Of a DNA stretch of 64,000 nt, positions 51,959 through 60,928 are shown piece after piece (position 1 is the first letter of the stretch; every line of letters starts with the position of its first letter). The position numbers and the translations under genes were made by a program. The stretch is from positions 114,252 to 178,251 of the forward strand of contig NZ_NUPZ01000022.1 of the NCBI RefSeq assembly GCF_002584985.1, given 5' to 3'. The DNA comes from Bacillus sp. AFS029637 (lineage in GTDB: Bacteria; Bacillota; Bacilli; Bacillales; Bacillaceae_G). Below the pieces are notes generated by a model, which was not told the origin of the DNA, did not search any database, and saw nothing but the letters and a program-made list of their open reading frames with translations.

Positions 51959-53134
51959 ATGAGTTTGAACTATGGAAGAGATACAATTGTTGAAGTTGAC
52001 TTAAATGCAGTAAAACATAATGTAAAAGAATTTAAAAAACGTGTGAATGATGAAAATATTGCAATGATGGCTGCTGTAAAAGCGAATGGGTATGGCCACG
52101 GGGCGATTGAAGTTGCGAAAGCTGCTATTGAAGCAGGAATAAACCAGCTTGCAGTTGCATTTGTAGATGAAGCGATAGAGTTAAGAGAAGCTGGAATTAA
52201 CGTGCCGATTTTAATTTTAGGCTATACATCAGTAGCAGCTACGGAAGAGGCAATTCAATATGACGTTATGATGACTGTCTATAGAATAGAAGATTTACAA
52301 GGTATAAATGAAATCGCAAACCGTCTTCAAAAGAAAGCACGCATTCAAGTGAAAATTGATACAGGAATGAGTCGTATCGGTTTACAAGAAGAAGAGGTTA
52401 AACCATTTTTAGAAGAATTAAACCGTATGGAGTATGTAGAGGTAGTAGGTATGTTTACACATTACTCTACGGCAGATGAAATTGATAAATCATATACGAA
52501 TATGCAAACAAGTTTATTTGAAAAAGCTGTTAATATAGCAAAAGAATTAGGAATTCATATCCCATATATTCATAGTTCAAATAGTGCAGGATCAATGGAA
52601 CTTAGCAATACATTTCAAAATATGGTTCGTGTAGGTATTGGAATTTATGGAATGTATCCTTCAAAAGAGGTGGATCATTCAGTAGTTTCTTTACAGCCTG
52701 CGTTGTCGTTAAAATCAAAAGTAGCTCATATTAAACATGCAAAGAAGGATCGCGGTGTAAGTTATGGGAATACGTATGTAACAACTGGTGAAGAATGGAT
52801 TGCAACTGTACCGATTGGTTATGCTGATGGCTATAATCGCCAGTTGTCTAATAAAGGACAGGCATTAATCAATGGAGTTCGAGTACCTGTTATTGGCCGT
52901 GTTTGTATGGACCAGCTTATGCTTGATGTTACGAAAGCAATGCCAGTACAAGTAGGAGACGAAGTTGTATTTTACGGTAAACAAGGTGAAGAAGAGGTTG
53001 CAGTAGAAGAAATAGCAGATATGTTAGGTACAATTAACTATGAAGTTACGTGTATGTTAGATAGAAGAATTCCACGTGTTTATAAAGAAAATGAAGAAAC
53101 GACTGCGGTTGTAAATATATTAAGAAAAAACTGA
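51959..53134 (+). CDS. alr: alanine racemase (Alr2 type)
   Basis: A 391-residue fold-III PLP enzyme. Lys41 in AAVKANGYGHG binds PLP; the catalytic Tyr is in GVSYGNTYVT; IKIDTGMSRIG and GIGIYGMYPSKE are further family marks. It converts L- to D-alanine for peptidoglycan. Length equals the second B. anthracis racemase (Alr2). In this group an Alr is also found in the exosporium, where it suppresses L-Ala germination; which paralog that is cannot be shown here. ATG 51959 follows TAGGAG; upstream codons lack an RBS. Confidence 0.94.
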   Translation: MSLNYGRDTIVEVDLNAVKHNVKEFKKRVNDENIAMMAAVKANGYGHGAIEVAKAAIEAGINQLAVAFVDEAIELREAGINVPILILGYTSVAATEEAIQYDVMMTVYRIEDLQGINEIANRLQKKARIQVKIDTGMSRIGLQEEEVKPFLEELNRMEYVEVVGMFTHYSTADEIDKSYTNMQTSLFEKAVNIAKELGIHIPYIHSSNSAGSMELSNTFQNMVRVGIGIYGMYPSKEVDHSVVSLQPALSLKSKVAHIKHAKKDRGVSYGNTYVTTGEEWIATVPIGYADGYNRQLSNKGQALINGVRVPVIGRVCMDQLMLDVTKAMPVQVGDEVVFYGKQGEEEVAVEEIADMLGTINYEVTCMLDRRIPRVYKENEETTAVVNILRKN

Positions 53135-53158
53135 ATCATATCGATTCAGTTTTTTTAT
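53125..53158. terminator. bidirectional terminator after alr
   Basis: AAAAAACTGAATC and GATTCAGTTTTTT with a 5-base loop; T-runs on both strands. Confidence 0.9.
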
Positions 53159-54045
53159 TTGTCGTAAATGAAAAGTGGGCTATGTAACAAGTTATAGTAA
53201 TTATGCTTCATTATAATTTCAAAGCCACAATGTGTATAAAGCTTCAAAGCATTATTATTTTTTGTTTCAACATCTAGTATAATCGTTGCAACACCTTCAG
53301 AAATGAGGCGATGAACTATATTAGTGAGGATATCTTTCCCGTAACCGAGTCCTTGATGAAAAGGGTGCACAGCGAATCCTGATAATGTAGTAAAATGCTC
53401 TTGGTGAGTAACTGTAATTGTTCCTATTACGTTGTCATTGATAAGAGCACTGTATACTTGATGAGAAGAGGAATGCAACATTTTTTGTAACCATATAGCT
53501 GTATTTTCTACAGAGTCGCCGAAAGCTTTACTAGAGACATCGATAAGATCAGGAAGTGATGCTGTAGGTGCAAGGGTAAGTTGTATAGTATTCTCCAGTT
53601 TGTTTTGTGTTTTTTTTGATTTGAACTTCATACTATACTCGCTATATAGATAAGGTAATTTTAAGTAATCTGCAAATGATTTTCCTGAAGTGGAGTCGCC
53701 ATTAATAATAAGAAGGGCTTCATCTACCTCTCTGTTCTGTATTTCTTTCATTGCGGTTTGTAAAAGAGTAGTGCCTATTTGTTGTTTTCTATAGTTCGGA
53801 TGAACGAATCCTATTAGCTCTAGTTTTGTCGGTCTTTCAAAGTCATACATACTTAGTGCACCGATTAATTGAGTATCATCATAAAATAAAAAATCATTTA
53901 TTTCTTCTTTATTACGAGTAGTTAAAAAGTTTTCATGTAAATCTGACGAATAATCAATTTGGTCGTGTTGCCCACAAATATAAGCTAAATCTTTCATTTG
54001 TTGCATTTCGTTTGTTGTTATAGATTTCTTTTTTTTAATACTCAT
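53155..54045 (-). CDS. double-GNAT acetyltransferase
   Basis: A 296-residue protein with two GNAT domains: the first (about residues 1-150) has VHPNYRKQQIGTTLLQTA, the second (about 160-290) has GFAVHPFHQGLGYGKDILTNIV and LDVETKNNNALKLYTHCGFEI. Tandem GNATs such as mycothiol synthase are similar, but no such role is implied. Start at 54045 has GAGGGA 7 bases upstream. Substrate unknown. Confidence 0.83.
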   Translation of the reverse strand: MSIKKKKSITTNEMQQMKDLAYICGQHDQIDYSSDLHENFLTTRNKEEINDFLFYDDTQLIGALSMYDFERPTKLELIGFVHPNYRKQQIGTTLLQTAMKEIQNREVDEALLIINGDSTSGKSFADYLKLPYLYSEYSMKFKSKKTQNKLENTIQLTLAPTASLPDLIDVSSKAFGDSVENTAIWLQKMLHSSSHQVYSALINDNVIGTITVTHQEHFTTLSGFAVHPFHQGLGYGKDILTNIVHRLISEGVATIILDVETKNNNALKLYTHCGFEIIMKHNYYNLLHSPLFIYDK

Positions 54046-54090
54046 TTCATAATCCCTCGCAATCGTTATTAAAAATAGGATAGATGACAT

Positions 54091-54385
54091 AACTACTTTT
54101 CTAATTTTACATTACCTTGAACGGATAATAACCGATACAAATATCGATAAGGCTGTTCTACATTCTGCAAGATAAGGAATGGGCATAATAGTCTCATAGC
54201 TTTGTTTAAAAGCATGAGTTCATTTTTCTGTAAATTCTATAAATTGATTATATAACACAATGTAATTAAGAAGTGAAAAATAGGATAGTTAATATTTCTG
54301 TATATATTGTATTAGAGTTTGAGATTCTACATAATAATTACCAAAAAGGTGAAAAATCTGTGTATATAAAGCAATTTCTTTGTAT
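54091..54385. other. non-coding gap with no recognisable element
   Basis: The gap between the divergent double-GNAT and yitT genes is 399 bases. Apart from the yitT promoter at its end and the GNAT RBS region I see no ORF with an RBS, repeat, or riboswitch motif. Confidence 0.4.
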
Positions 54386-54413
54386 TTGCGAAAAAAATTA
54401 GTTATGATAATAC
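54386..54413 (+). promoter_or_regulatory. sigma-A promoter of yitT-like gene
   Basis: TTGCGA (54386-54391), a 16-base spacer and TAATAC (54408-54413), 31 bases before the ATG. Confidence 0.5.
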
Positions 54414-54444
54414 TAAGAAAATATATAAGTTTTGGGGGTAATGA

Positions 54445-55290
54445 ATGAGAAAAGTATTTGAATACGTATTATTAACAATTGGCTCCATTATTGTAGCGGG
54501 TTCATTAGAACTTATTTTAGCACCTAATGGATTAGTAGATGGCGGAGTAACAGCTATTGCGATTATGGCGAATAAAGTTGCTGGATTGCCGCTTTATGGT
54601 GTGTTCTTAGGAATTAATATTCCAATTTTATTATTTACTGCAAAGGTAATGGGAAAGAAGTTCTTTATTCGTACATCTTATGCAAATGTTGTTACAACAC
54701 TTGGATTGATTTATTTAAAACCATTTCCAGCAATTACGACTTCGGAATTATTAATTGTACTTTATGGAGGAGTTCTATTTGGAGTTGGAGTTGGGATCGT
54801 TGTAAAAATGGGCGGAGCAATTGACGGATCAGAAATGTTAGCAGTTTGGATGAACAAGCATTTTAAAGTACCGATTAGTACATTTTTACTTGCTGTAAAT
54901 GCGGTTATTTTCATATTTGTAGCGATTTTATTTTCAATCGAACAAGCAATGTTTTCATTAGCAATTTTCTATATTGTTACGAAGATGATTGATTTCATAT
55001 TAGATGGTATTAATCAAGGTAAGAGCGTCATGATTATTTCTGGTAAGAATAAAGAAATAGACGATCTATTAATGAAAGAATTACAATTATCGGTTACGTA
55101 TCTACATGGAGAAGGTGGTTTTTTAGGAGAGCACAAGAGAATCATTTATTGTATTACAAACCGTTTCATTTATCCAAAAATGAAAGATCTCGTTCTCTCT
55201 GTAGATCCAACCGCTATAATTGAAGCTTCCTATTCAACAGAAACAACGGGTGTTAAGCGTCCGGGAAGAGCTTCACGGTCAGGTGAATAA
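54445..55290 (+). CDS. YitT family membrane protein (DUF161/DUF2179)
   Basis: A 281-residue protein: five to six membrane segments (N-terminal YitT/DUF161 domain, LILAPNGLVDGGVTAIAIM and GVGVGIVVKMGGAIDGSEMLAVW), then a soluble C-terminal DUF2179 ligand-binding domain (about residues 200-275, LSVTYLHGEGGFLGEHKRIIYCI). The family's substrate is unknown. GGGGGTAATGA precedes ATG. Single gene with terminator. Confidence 0.9.
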   Translation: MRKVFEYVLLTIGSIIVAGSLELILAPNGLVDGGVTAIAIMANKVAGLPLYGVFLGINIPILLFTAKVMGKKFFIRTSYANVVTTLGLIYLKPFPAITTSELLIVLYGGVLFGVGVGIVVKMGGAIDGSEMLAVWMNKHFKVPISTFLLAVNAVIFIFVAILFSIEQAMFSLAIFYIVTKMIDFILDGINQGKSVMIISGKNKEIDDLLMKELQLSVTYLHGEGGFLGEHKRIIYCITNRFIYPKMKDLVLSVDPTAIIEASYSTETTGVKRPGRASRSGE

Positions 55291-55291
55291 C

Positions 55292-55340
55292 TAGAAGAAG
55301 GTTGTCCAAAAAGTTATTTTGGAACAGCCTTCTTTTTATT
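55292..55340 (+). terminator. intrinsic terminator of yitT-like gene
   Basis: AGAAGGTTGTCCAAAA with the near-complement TTTTGGAACAGCCTTCT, then TTTTATT. Confidence 0.87.
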
Positions 55341-55367
55341 TTGTTGAATTGTTAATGTATTCCTAGT

Positions 55368-56768
55368 TTAACAAGGGAACCAAGCGCTCTTCAATAACGT
55401 AACTATCGTTTCAATTTTATTTTCCGGAATACTACCAAAACCGATTAAAATATATGATTCCTTGCGTAAATCAGTTACAAAATCAAATGGAGAAAGTGGA
55501 TATAATTTAACACTTTGTTTCTTAGCAGATTCAATAAGTTCTTCTTCATTCATACTGTTATGGACGTGTAGAATAATATGAAGCCCTGATTGTTCGCCGA
55601 GAATTTGAACGTTAGTTTCCATTTCTTTCTTTATGGATTTTACTAACGTGTGATGTTTTCTTTTGTATAACGTACGACTTCGATTAATATGACGCTGCCA
55701 ACCGCCACTTTGTATAAAGTTAGCAAAAGCAAGTTGTTGTATAGTAGAGACTGTTTGTTTGAAAATACCGTGCAAATTCTGATATGTTTTTAAAAGATGT
55801 GGTGGTAAAACAACATATCCCATTCGTAAAGAAGGTAAAAAAGATTTTGAGAAAGTCCCCATATAAATAACACGTTCATTTGAATCAAGACTTTGTAAAG
55901 AAGGAATCGGTTTACCTGCGTAGCGAAACTCCCCGTCATAATCATCTTCAATAATGTATCCGTTGCAATCATTGGCCCATTTTAACAATTCCAATCTTCT
56001 GGATAAAGGCATAATCATCCCAAGTGGAAATTGGTGTGATGGCGTAACGTATGCGACATTAGATTTTGTATTGTATAAGCTAGAAATATGAATTCCTTTT
56101 TCATCTAATGGAATGGGATGAATTTTACGATTGCAACTTTTAACAATTGCATGTACACGGTGAAATCCAGGGTTTTCAATCCCGTATTCTTTTGTGGGAC
56201 CAAGTAGTTGGAGTAGTAGCCAAAGAAGTGGCTGAGTCCCAGCGCCAATCACAATTTGATCAGGTGAGGCATGTACGCCGCGCGCATGATATAAATATGT
56301 TGAAATATGATCTCGAAGAACAAACTCGCCTTGTGGGTCTTCTTTAGCAAATAAAGCATTTTCGTACTTTAGTATCGCTTCTTGTAATGCTCTTTTCCAG
56401 TGTGTAATTGGAAAAGCGGTTTGATCAATAAGTCCTTGGCTACAATCATATTCAAATTGTTCGTCTATGAAATTGCTCGTTTCCTTTGTCACGTCTAATT
56501 TTTTGTTTGAAATAACGTCAATATCGACGTTCGCTACAAAAATACCACGCTTCAGTTTACTTTCTACATAACCCTCAGCTAGTAATTGTTGATAAGCTGA
56601 TTCAACAGTAATGCGACTGACGTTAAGTTGTACTGCTAAATTTCTGTGAGAAGGAAGACGTGTACCGGCAGGTAGTGATCCTTGAGCGATTTCTCGTTTC
56701 ATATATTCGTAAATTTGTAAGTAAATTGGTATTTTGCTTTTTAATTTCAATGGGATAGTAATGTCCAT
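55368..56768 (-). CDS. MocR/PdxR-type GntR-aminotransferase regulator
   Basis: A 466-residue fusion: N-terminal GntR winged helix (about residues 15-75, SHRNLAVQLNVSRITVESAYQQLLAEGYVE) and a fold-I aminotransferase domain with the PLP lysine in GTFSKSFLPSLRMGY. MocR proteins sense PLP or amino compounds and act as repressor-activators of divergent genes. The divergent neighbour is a small GNAT gene (56899), a likely target together with itself. GGAGGGGGG precedes ATG 56768. Confidence 0.92.
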   Translation of the reverse strand: MDITIPLKLKSKIPIYLQIYEYMKREIAQGSLPAGTRLPSHRNLAVQLNVSRITVESAYQQLLAEGYVESKLKRGIFVANVDIDVISNKKLDVTKETSNFIDEQFEYDCSQGLIDQTAFPITHWKRALQEAILKYENALFAKEDPQGEFVLRDHISTYLYHARGVHASPDQIVIGAGTQPLLWLLLQLLGPTKEYGIENPGFHRVHAIVKSCNRKIHPIPLDEKGIHISSLYNTKSNVAYVTPSHQFPLGMIMPLSRRLELLKWANDCNGYIIEDDYDGEFRYAGKPIPSLQSLDSNERVIYMGTFSKSFLPSLRMGYVVLPPHLLKTYQNLHGIFKQTVSTIQQLAFANFIQSGGWQRHINRSRTLYKRKHHTLVKSIKKEMETNVQILGEQSGLHIILHVHNSMNEEELIESAKKQSVKLYPLSPFDFVTDLRKESYILIGFGSIPENKIETIVTLLKSAWFPC

Positions 56769-56898
56769 TATTCCCCCCTCCTTTATAAACTGGCCTTATA
56801 AAAAAGAATTAATCTGTCACTTAAGATGAAGGCAGTTATTTTCTATACTAATGATATAACATTTAGAAAATTATATAAATAGTTAGGGGAGAGTTATA

Positions 56899-57321
56899 AT
56901 GAATGTTAAAGAAGTAGTAACAGAAGAACAATTAGATGAAGTATTACCTGTTTTACAGCAATTACGAACGAAGCTTTCAAAAGAGGAAGCAAGCTTTTTA
57001 TTTCGAAAAATGAAGGAAGAGAATTATAAATTATTCTCTTTATACGATGAAATTGGAGAAGTTGTTAGCCTTGCTGGTGTAACGATTTGTACGAATTTTT
57101 ATAACAAAAAACATGTATTTGTATATGATTTAGTAACAGCGGAAGCACATCGTTCAAAAGGATATGGGAATGTATTGCTTTCGTATATAGAGAACTGGGG
57201 AAAGGAATACGGATGTGAGTCTATCGCTCTTACATCAGCGTTTTCTAGACTAGACGCCCACCGTTTTTATGAAAGGGAAGGATATGATAAAGTGAGTTAT
57301 TCTTTTCATAAAAATCTATAA
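56899..57321 (+). CDS. GNAT acetyltransferase, possible MocR target
   Basis: A 140-residue GNAT: HVFVYDLVTAEAHRSKGYGNVLLSYIENW contains the acetyl-CoA loop RSKGYG, and ALTSAFSRLDAHRFYEREGYDKVSY is the usual C-terminal motif. TTAGGGGAGAG precedes ATG 56899. It faces the MocR regulator across a 130-base divergent region, the typical arrangement for MocR-controlled genes. Substrate unknown. AAGGAGG right after its stop serves a small frame. Confidence 0.87.
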   Translation: MNVKEVVTEEQLDEVLPVLQQLRTKLSKEEASFLFRKMKEENYKLFSLYDEIGEVVSLAGVTICTNFYNKKHVFVYDLVTAEAHRSKGYGNVLLSYIENWGKEYGCESIALTSAFSRLDAHRFYEREGYDKVSYSFHKNL

Positions 57322-57337
57322 AGGAGGATAGGTTCTA

Positions 57338-57448
57338 ATTGATGGAAGCTGTTCAGGATATGATTTAGTTAAAAGAGGTGGAGTAGAAGGCTGGATAGAG
57401 AAAGGGATTTTAGTTGAGATAGAAAAAGAAAACATTAAGCTGAAATAG
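57338..57448 (+). pseudogene. short frame (36 codons) without ATG/GTG/TTG start
   Basis: After AAGGAGG (57321-57327) a frame reads IDGSCSGYDLVKRGGVEGW and on to KENIKLK before TAG 57446-57448. It looks genuinely coding and lies just before the terminator, but its only possible starts are ATT (57338) or non-start codons. It could use a rare ATT start or be a decayed small gene cotranscribed with the GNAT. The competing ATG 57342 gives only seven codons. Confidence 0.4.
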
Positions 57449-57474
57449 GAGGGATGTAACCTCCTATTTTTTTA
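57443..57474 (+). terminator. intrinsic terminator
   Basis: AAATAGGAGG and CCTCCTATTT with a 7-base loop, then TTTTT. Confidence 0.88.
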
Positions 57475-57475
57475 A

Positions 57476-58102
57476 TTACTTTTTTAAAGGAGTAGATTGC
57501 TTGCTGTCTTTAATAAGTAAATAAATTGTACTCGGTAAAATGATAATCGTCATTCCTAAAATAATCGCTAGTATGCCATAACCTCTATACGGAGCAGAAA
57601 CGATAAACGGAAGTATCGCTAAAAAAACACCTGCAATCATCATTGAAATACTACAAATATTTGAAGCTCTTTTTTCAAGGTGCTTATCATTCCATTCTAA
57701 TGAAACTGTTGACTTAGTCGTTTCAATTTTGGAACTGAAATAGCCTATTAATATAAATAATAAACCTAATGCTAAAAATATTAAATGATCAAGAGGAAGT
57801 GAGAAGCCAAGTGCAATAAGTGCAATGACAATATCAACAAAAAATAAGAATAGTAACATTGTATTACCGGTCCAAAGGAGAAATTTCTGGTTACTTGCAG
57901 CTTTAGATAAAGCTAAAAATAGAAAGAATACGGAGGAACATATAATTATATTTACGATCACAAAAGTGCTTTTATCCATTGTTGATGTAGGCGTTCCATT
58001 GAAGTCCCATTTTGTAACAATACTTGATGGTAAGAAGAAATAGAGAACAATATTTGTCGTAATAATAGTGAGAAATAAAGCAATACTAAATCGATTATTC
58101 AC
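57476..58102 (-). CDS. DUF1648/SdpI-like membrane protein
   Basis: A 208-residue protein with six hydrophobic segments. The DUF1648 mark IVTKWDFNGTPTSTMDKSTF follows the first helix (about residues 28-47). SdpI relatives give immunity to the SDP toxin or bind regulators; no sdpC-like toxin adjoins, so the role is open. GTG 58102 is the likely start. Confidence 0.82.
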   Translation of the reverse strand: MNNRFSIALFLTIITTNIVLYFFLPSSIVTKWDFNGTPTSTMDKSTFVIVNIIICSSVFFLFLALSKAASNQKFLLWTGNTMLLFLFFVDIVIALIALGFSLPLDHLIFLALGLLFILIGYFSSKIETTKSTVSLEWNDKHLEKRASNICSISMMIAGVFLAILPFIVSAPYRGYGILAIILGMTIIILPSTIYLLIKDSKQSTPLKK

Positions 58103-58238
58103 TGAATCACCAGCTTTCTAAATGAATAATTGGTATCTTATAACAAAATTATACAATATATTAAATGATATTTGTTTTGATTTTTCAGAAAAAACATTAT
58201 AATTATATATGAAATAAAGAGGGATGTAGGAGGAAATT

Positions 58239-58805
58239 ATGCAAAACGTAATATTAAAAGGGGATAAAGTAACAATTCGTACAATAGAAGAATCAGATAT
58301 AAAAACATTATGGAATATCGTATTTAAAGAAGAAAATCCAGAATGGAAAAAATGGGATGCCCCGTATTTTCCGTTTTCAATGCAAGAATATCCGTCTTAT
58401 AAAGAGAAGATGCAGGTTCGTTTACAAGAAGAACCGCTTTCAAATTTAATTATAGAACATAACGGCCAAATTATTGGAACAGTCGGATTTTATTGGGAGC
58501 ATAAATCGACGCGTTGGTTAGAGATGGGAATTGTTATTTATGATCCAGCATACTGGAATGGTGGTTATGGTACAGAAGCATTAATATTATATCGAGATTT
58601 ACTATTTGAAAAGATGGAGATTGGTAGAGTAGGGCTCACGACTTGGTCTGGTAATGAACGAATGATGAAAGTAGCAGAGAAAATAGGAATGAGATTAGAA
58701 GGTAGAATGCGAAACTGCCGATATTATAATGGAACGTACTATGATTCTATTCGAATGGGAATGATTCGTGAAGAATGGGAAGCGCTGTGTGTAAAGAAGG
58801 GGTGA
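58239..58805 (+). CDS. GNAT acetyltransferase, RimJ/RimL type
   Basis: A 188-residue GNAT: VTIRTIEESDIKTLWNI start, LEMGIVIYDPAYWNGGYGTEALILYRDLLF (acetyl-CoA loop YWNGGYG) and RVGLTTWSGNERMMKVAEKIGMRLEGRMR. It is the first gene of a tight run (58812, 59369, 59867, 60204). GTAGGAGG precedes the ATG. Substrate unknown; RimJ/L proteins acetylate protein N-termini or antibiotics. Confidence 0.9.
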   Translation: MQNVILKGDKVTIRTIEESDIKTLWNIVFKEENPEWKKWDAPYFPFSMQEYPSYKEKMQVRLQEEPLSNLIIEHNGQIIGTVGFYWEHKSTRWLEMGIVIYDPAYWNGGYGTEALILYRDLLFEKMEIGRVGLTTWSGNERMMKVAEKIGMRLEGRMRNCRYYNGTYYDSIRMGMIREEWEALCVKKG

Positions 58806-58811
58806 GGAAGT

Positions 58812-59372
58812 ATGTACGCTATGATTGCTACATTTGATGATGTATTTACTAATAAAATTAGAGCATTGCAAAATGAATTAACAAATATAATTGGAACAAA
58901 TCAACTAGCTGGAGTAGAACCACATATTACACTTGCCGATTATAATGAGTTAGATGTTACTGTATATATTGAAAAATTAAAGGAGTTTGTAGCTACTCAA
59001 GAAAATTTGGCTACAGTAGACTTTCCTTCTATCGGAACTTTTCCTACTAATGGAACAATTTTTCTAGCGCCGACTACTACCGATGAAATGTTAAGATTTC
59101 ATCATTCTTATCATGATTATTTCAAGACGTTTCATGATAATCTAAATTCGTATTACGTGCCAGGAAAATGGATTCCGCATTGCACGATTGCAAATAGGTT
59201 AAATGCAAATCAGTTTTTAAGTGTAATGGAATATGTATATGAAAAATTTGATTTTGCAACAGCTTCAATTGAGAAATTAAAATTAATTAAGGTAAATTAT
59301 GAAAATGGTTCTGCCATTTCTTCTAGTATATTAGCAGAATATAATTTAAAGAGAATGGAGACATCGAGATGA
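58812..59372 (+). CDS. 2'-5' RNA ligase / 2H phosphoesterase family protein
   Basis: A 186-residue 2H-superfamily protein with both catalytic motifs: EPHITLADYN (HxT, about residue 37) and WIPHCTIANRL (HxT, about residue 119). Such proteins hydrolyse cyclic 2',3'-phosphates or 2'-5' linkages. Located 6 bases after the GNAT stop and overlapping the next gene by 4 bases (ATGA), so cotranscribed and coupled. Confidence 0.88.
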   Translation: MYAMIATFDDVFTNKIRALQNELTNIIGTNQLAGVEPHITLADYNELDVTVYIEKLKEFVATQENLATVDFPSIGTFPTNGTIFLAPTTTDEMLRFHHSYHDYFKTFHDNLNSYYVPGKWIPHCTIANRLNANQFLSVMEYVYEKFDFATASIEKLKLIKVNYENGSAISSSILAEYNLKRMETSR

Positions 59373-59854
59373 CATATGTAATTAGAGAAATGAAGCAAGA
59401 AGATATTCATGCTGTACAATCAGTAGCGAAAATAGCTTGGCATGATACGTACGAAGGTATTATTCCGAGAGATATTCAAGATCGTTTTTTAGACGAGGCA
59501 TATTCTGATGAAAAAATGAAATACCGTCTTAAAAATACGTATTTATTTGTTGCAGAAGAAGAGGGGAAAGTGATTGGCTTTGCAAATTTCTCACCTGTTA
59601 GACTACAAAACGAAGCGGAATTAGGGGCGATTTATTTATTGCCAGATCAGCAGGGAAAAGGAATAGGTAGTAATTTATTACAAAAAGGGCTGACGGTATT
59701 AAAAGGGATTCGGAAACTATACATACATGTAGAAGCAGCAAATGAAAAAGGAAAGCGTTTTTATGAAGCGAAAGGTTTTGCGGAATTGGAGCAATTTGAA
59801 GAAGACTTCGAGGGGCATTTAATGCAGACGGTAAGGATGGTCTTATACATATAA
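59369..59854 (+). CDS. GNAT acetyltransferase
   Basis: A 161-residue GNAT with IAWHDTYEGIIPRDIQDRFLDEAYS (typical of the YuaI/phosphinothricin-like group), LGAIYLLPDQQGKGIGSNLLQKGL (QQGKGIG acetyl-CoA loop) and LYIHVEAANEKGKRFYEAKGF. Starts inside the end of the 2H gene (ATGA overlap). Substrate unknown. Confidence 0.9.
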   Translation: MTYVIREMKQEDIHAVQSVAKIAWHDTYEGIIPRDIQDRFLDEAYSDEKMKYRLKNTYLFVAEEEGKVIGFANFSPVRLQNEAELGAIYLLPDQQGKGIGSNLLQKGLTVLKGIRKLYIHVEAANEKGKRFYEAKGFAELEQFEEDFEGHLMQTVRMVLYI

Positions 59855-59866
59855 GGAGGACTAGAA

Positions 59867-60200
59867 ATGAAGATATTTAATTTTAGTGAAAAAGTAGGAA
59901 AACACTTAACGGTATTTCAGTCTAATTTCATAATGTCGAAAATAGTAAACTATCAAGGGAATATGCATATCGGTGCTATGCATTTACAAGCAAATGGAAT
60001 TATCGGGTATCATGAAGCGGTTGTATCACAACTGCTTCTTATTGTGGATGGAGAAGGGTATGTATGCGGGACAAGCTGTGTTTTGGGAGCGGGGAGAGCT
60101 TCATGAGACAAGTACAGAACATGGATTAACGGCAATTGTTATGGAAGCGGAGAATCTTGAACAAATGATACTTATGCCTATTATTCAAGGGGAGTTGTGA
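59867..60200 (+). pseudogene. frameshifted cupin gene
   Basis: ATG 59867 (after AAGGAGG) reads a cupin-like start (MKIFNFSEKVGKHLTVFQSN; IGAMHLQANGIIGYHEAV; LLLIVDGEGYVCG) and then goes out of frame near 60060, stopping at 60104-60106. The rest of the domain (YAGQAVFWERGELHETSTEHGLTAIVMEAENL) continues in another frame to 60198-60200. The expected residues between GYVCG and the GQAVFWE strand are missing, so a small deletion shifted the frame. Neighbours on both sides are intact. Confidence 0.8.
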
Positions 60201-60203
60201 AAA

Positions 60204-60632
60204 GTGATAGTTAAGGCAAATCAAGAAGGTACCAATGAAATATTAAAATATGCAGCTCAGTCAATTTTTGAAGGGACGAGAGGGAATTGTCAGCTAAGTA
60301 TAGAGAAAGCCCTTGAAATTACAAAGCCGATTTTAGAAAAAGGAGCATATTATTTAGTCATTAAAGAAGAAAATAAAGTACTAGGTTGGATATTAATAGG
60401 GGAAAATGTAGACTATTTTTCTCGTGAAAAACTTGGGTTTATATATGAACTGTACGTTTTTCCAGAATATCGCGGGAGAGGATTATCACGAGAGTTGATG
60501 GAAGCTGGTATTAAGGAATTGAAGGAGAAGTATTCAGAAATTCGTTTGAATGTATATGCTGAAAATTTTGCAAAAGAAATGTATAAAGATTTTGGATTTG
60601 TTGAAAGGCAAGTGATTATGAGTTTGAAGTGA
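60204..60632 (+). CDS. GNAT acetyltransferase
   Basis: A 142-residue GNAT: IYELYVFPEYRGRGLSRELMEAG (RGRGLS acetyl-CoA loop, about residue 93) and IRLNVYAENFAKEMYKDFGFVERQ. GTG 60204 follows AAGGGGAG and lies 3 bases after the cupin pseudogene. Last gene of the run that starts at 58239. A weak hairpin (AACCTT/AAGGTT, about 60690-60726) follows. Substrate unknown. Confidence 0.88.
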   Translation: MIVKANQEGTNEILKYAAQSIFEGTRGNCQLSIEKALEITKPILEKGAYYLVIKEENKVLGWILIGENVDYFSREKLGFIYELYVFPEYRGRGLSRELMEAGIKELKEKYSEIRLNVYAENFAKEMYKDFGFVERQVIMSLK

Positions 60633-60689
60633 AAAAATATTGCGAGTGGGAGAAGAGAAAAATAAAAAAATATTTTAAACAACTTTAAT

Positions 60690-60728
60690 AACCTTTTATC
60701 ATATTGTTTGATGGAAGGTTTTATTGCT
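60690..60728 (+). terminator. probable terminator of the GNAT run
   Basis: AACCTT..ATCA and TGAT..AAGGTT imperfect stem followed by TTATTGCTTTT. Confidence 0.5.
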
Positions 60729-60837
60729 TTTCAGAAAATAAATGTATAGCGTGTGATTAAAAAATACACAAATTAACATTATATAATATATTGTTATTAT
60801 AGTAAAAGAGAAATTTTGGAAAAATATCATTTTTTTG

Positions 60838-60866
60838 TTTAGAATTTTTTAATTTATTGATATAAT
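60838..60866 (+). promoter_or_regulatory. promoter of the esxA-like gene
   Basis: TATAAT (60861-60866) with TTTAGA 17 bases upstream (60838-60843). The transcript would have a leader of about 55 bases. Confidence 0.5.
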
Positions 60867-60928
60867 CAATTTGTAGAATTGATTTTGGGTTAATTTTACT
60901 ATTTTTAAATTTTAAGGGGGATTTAATA

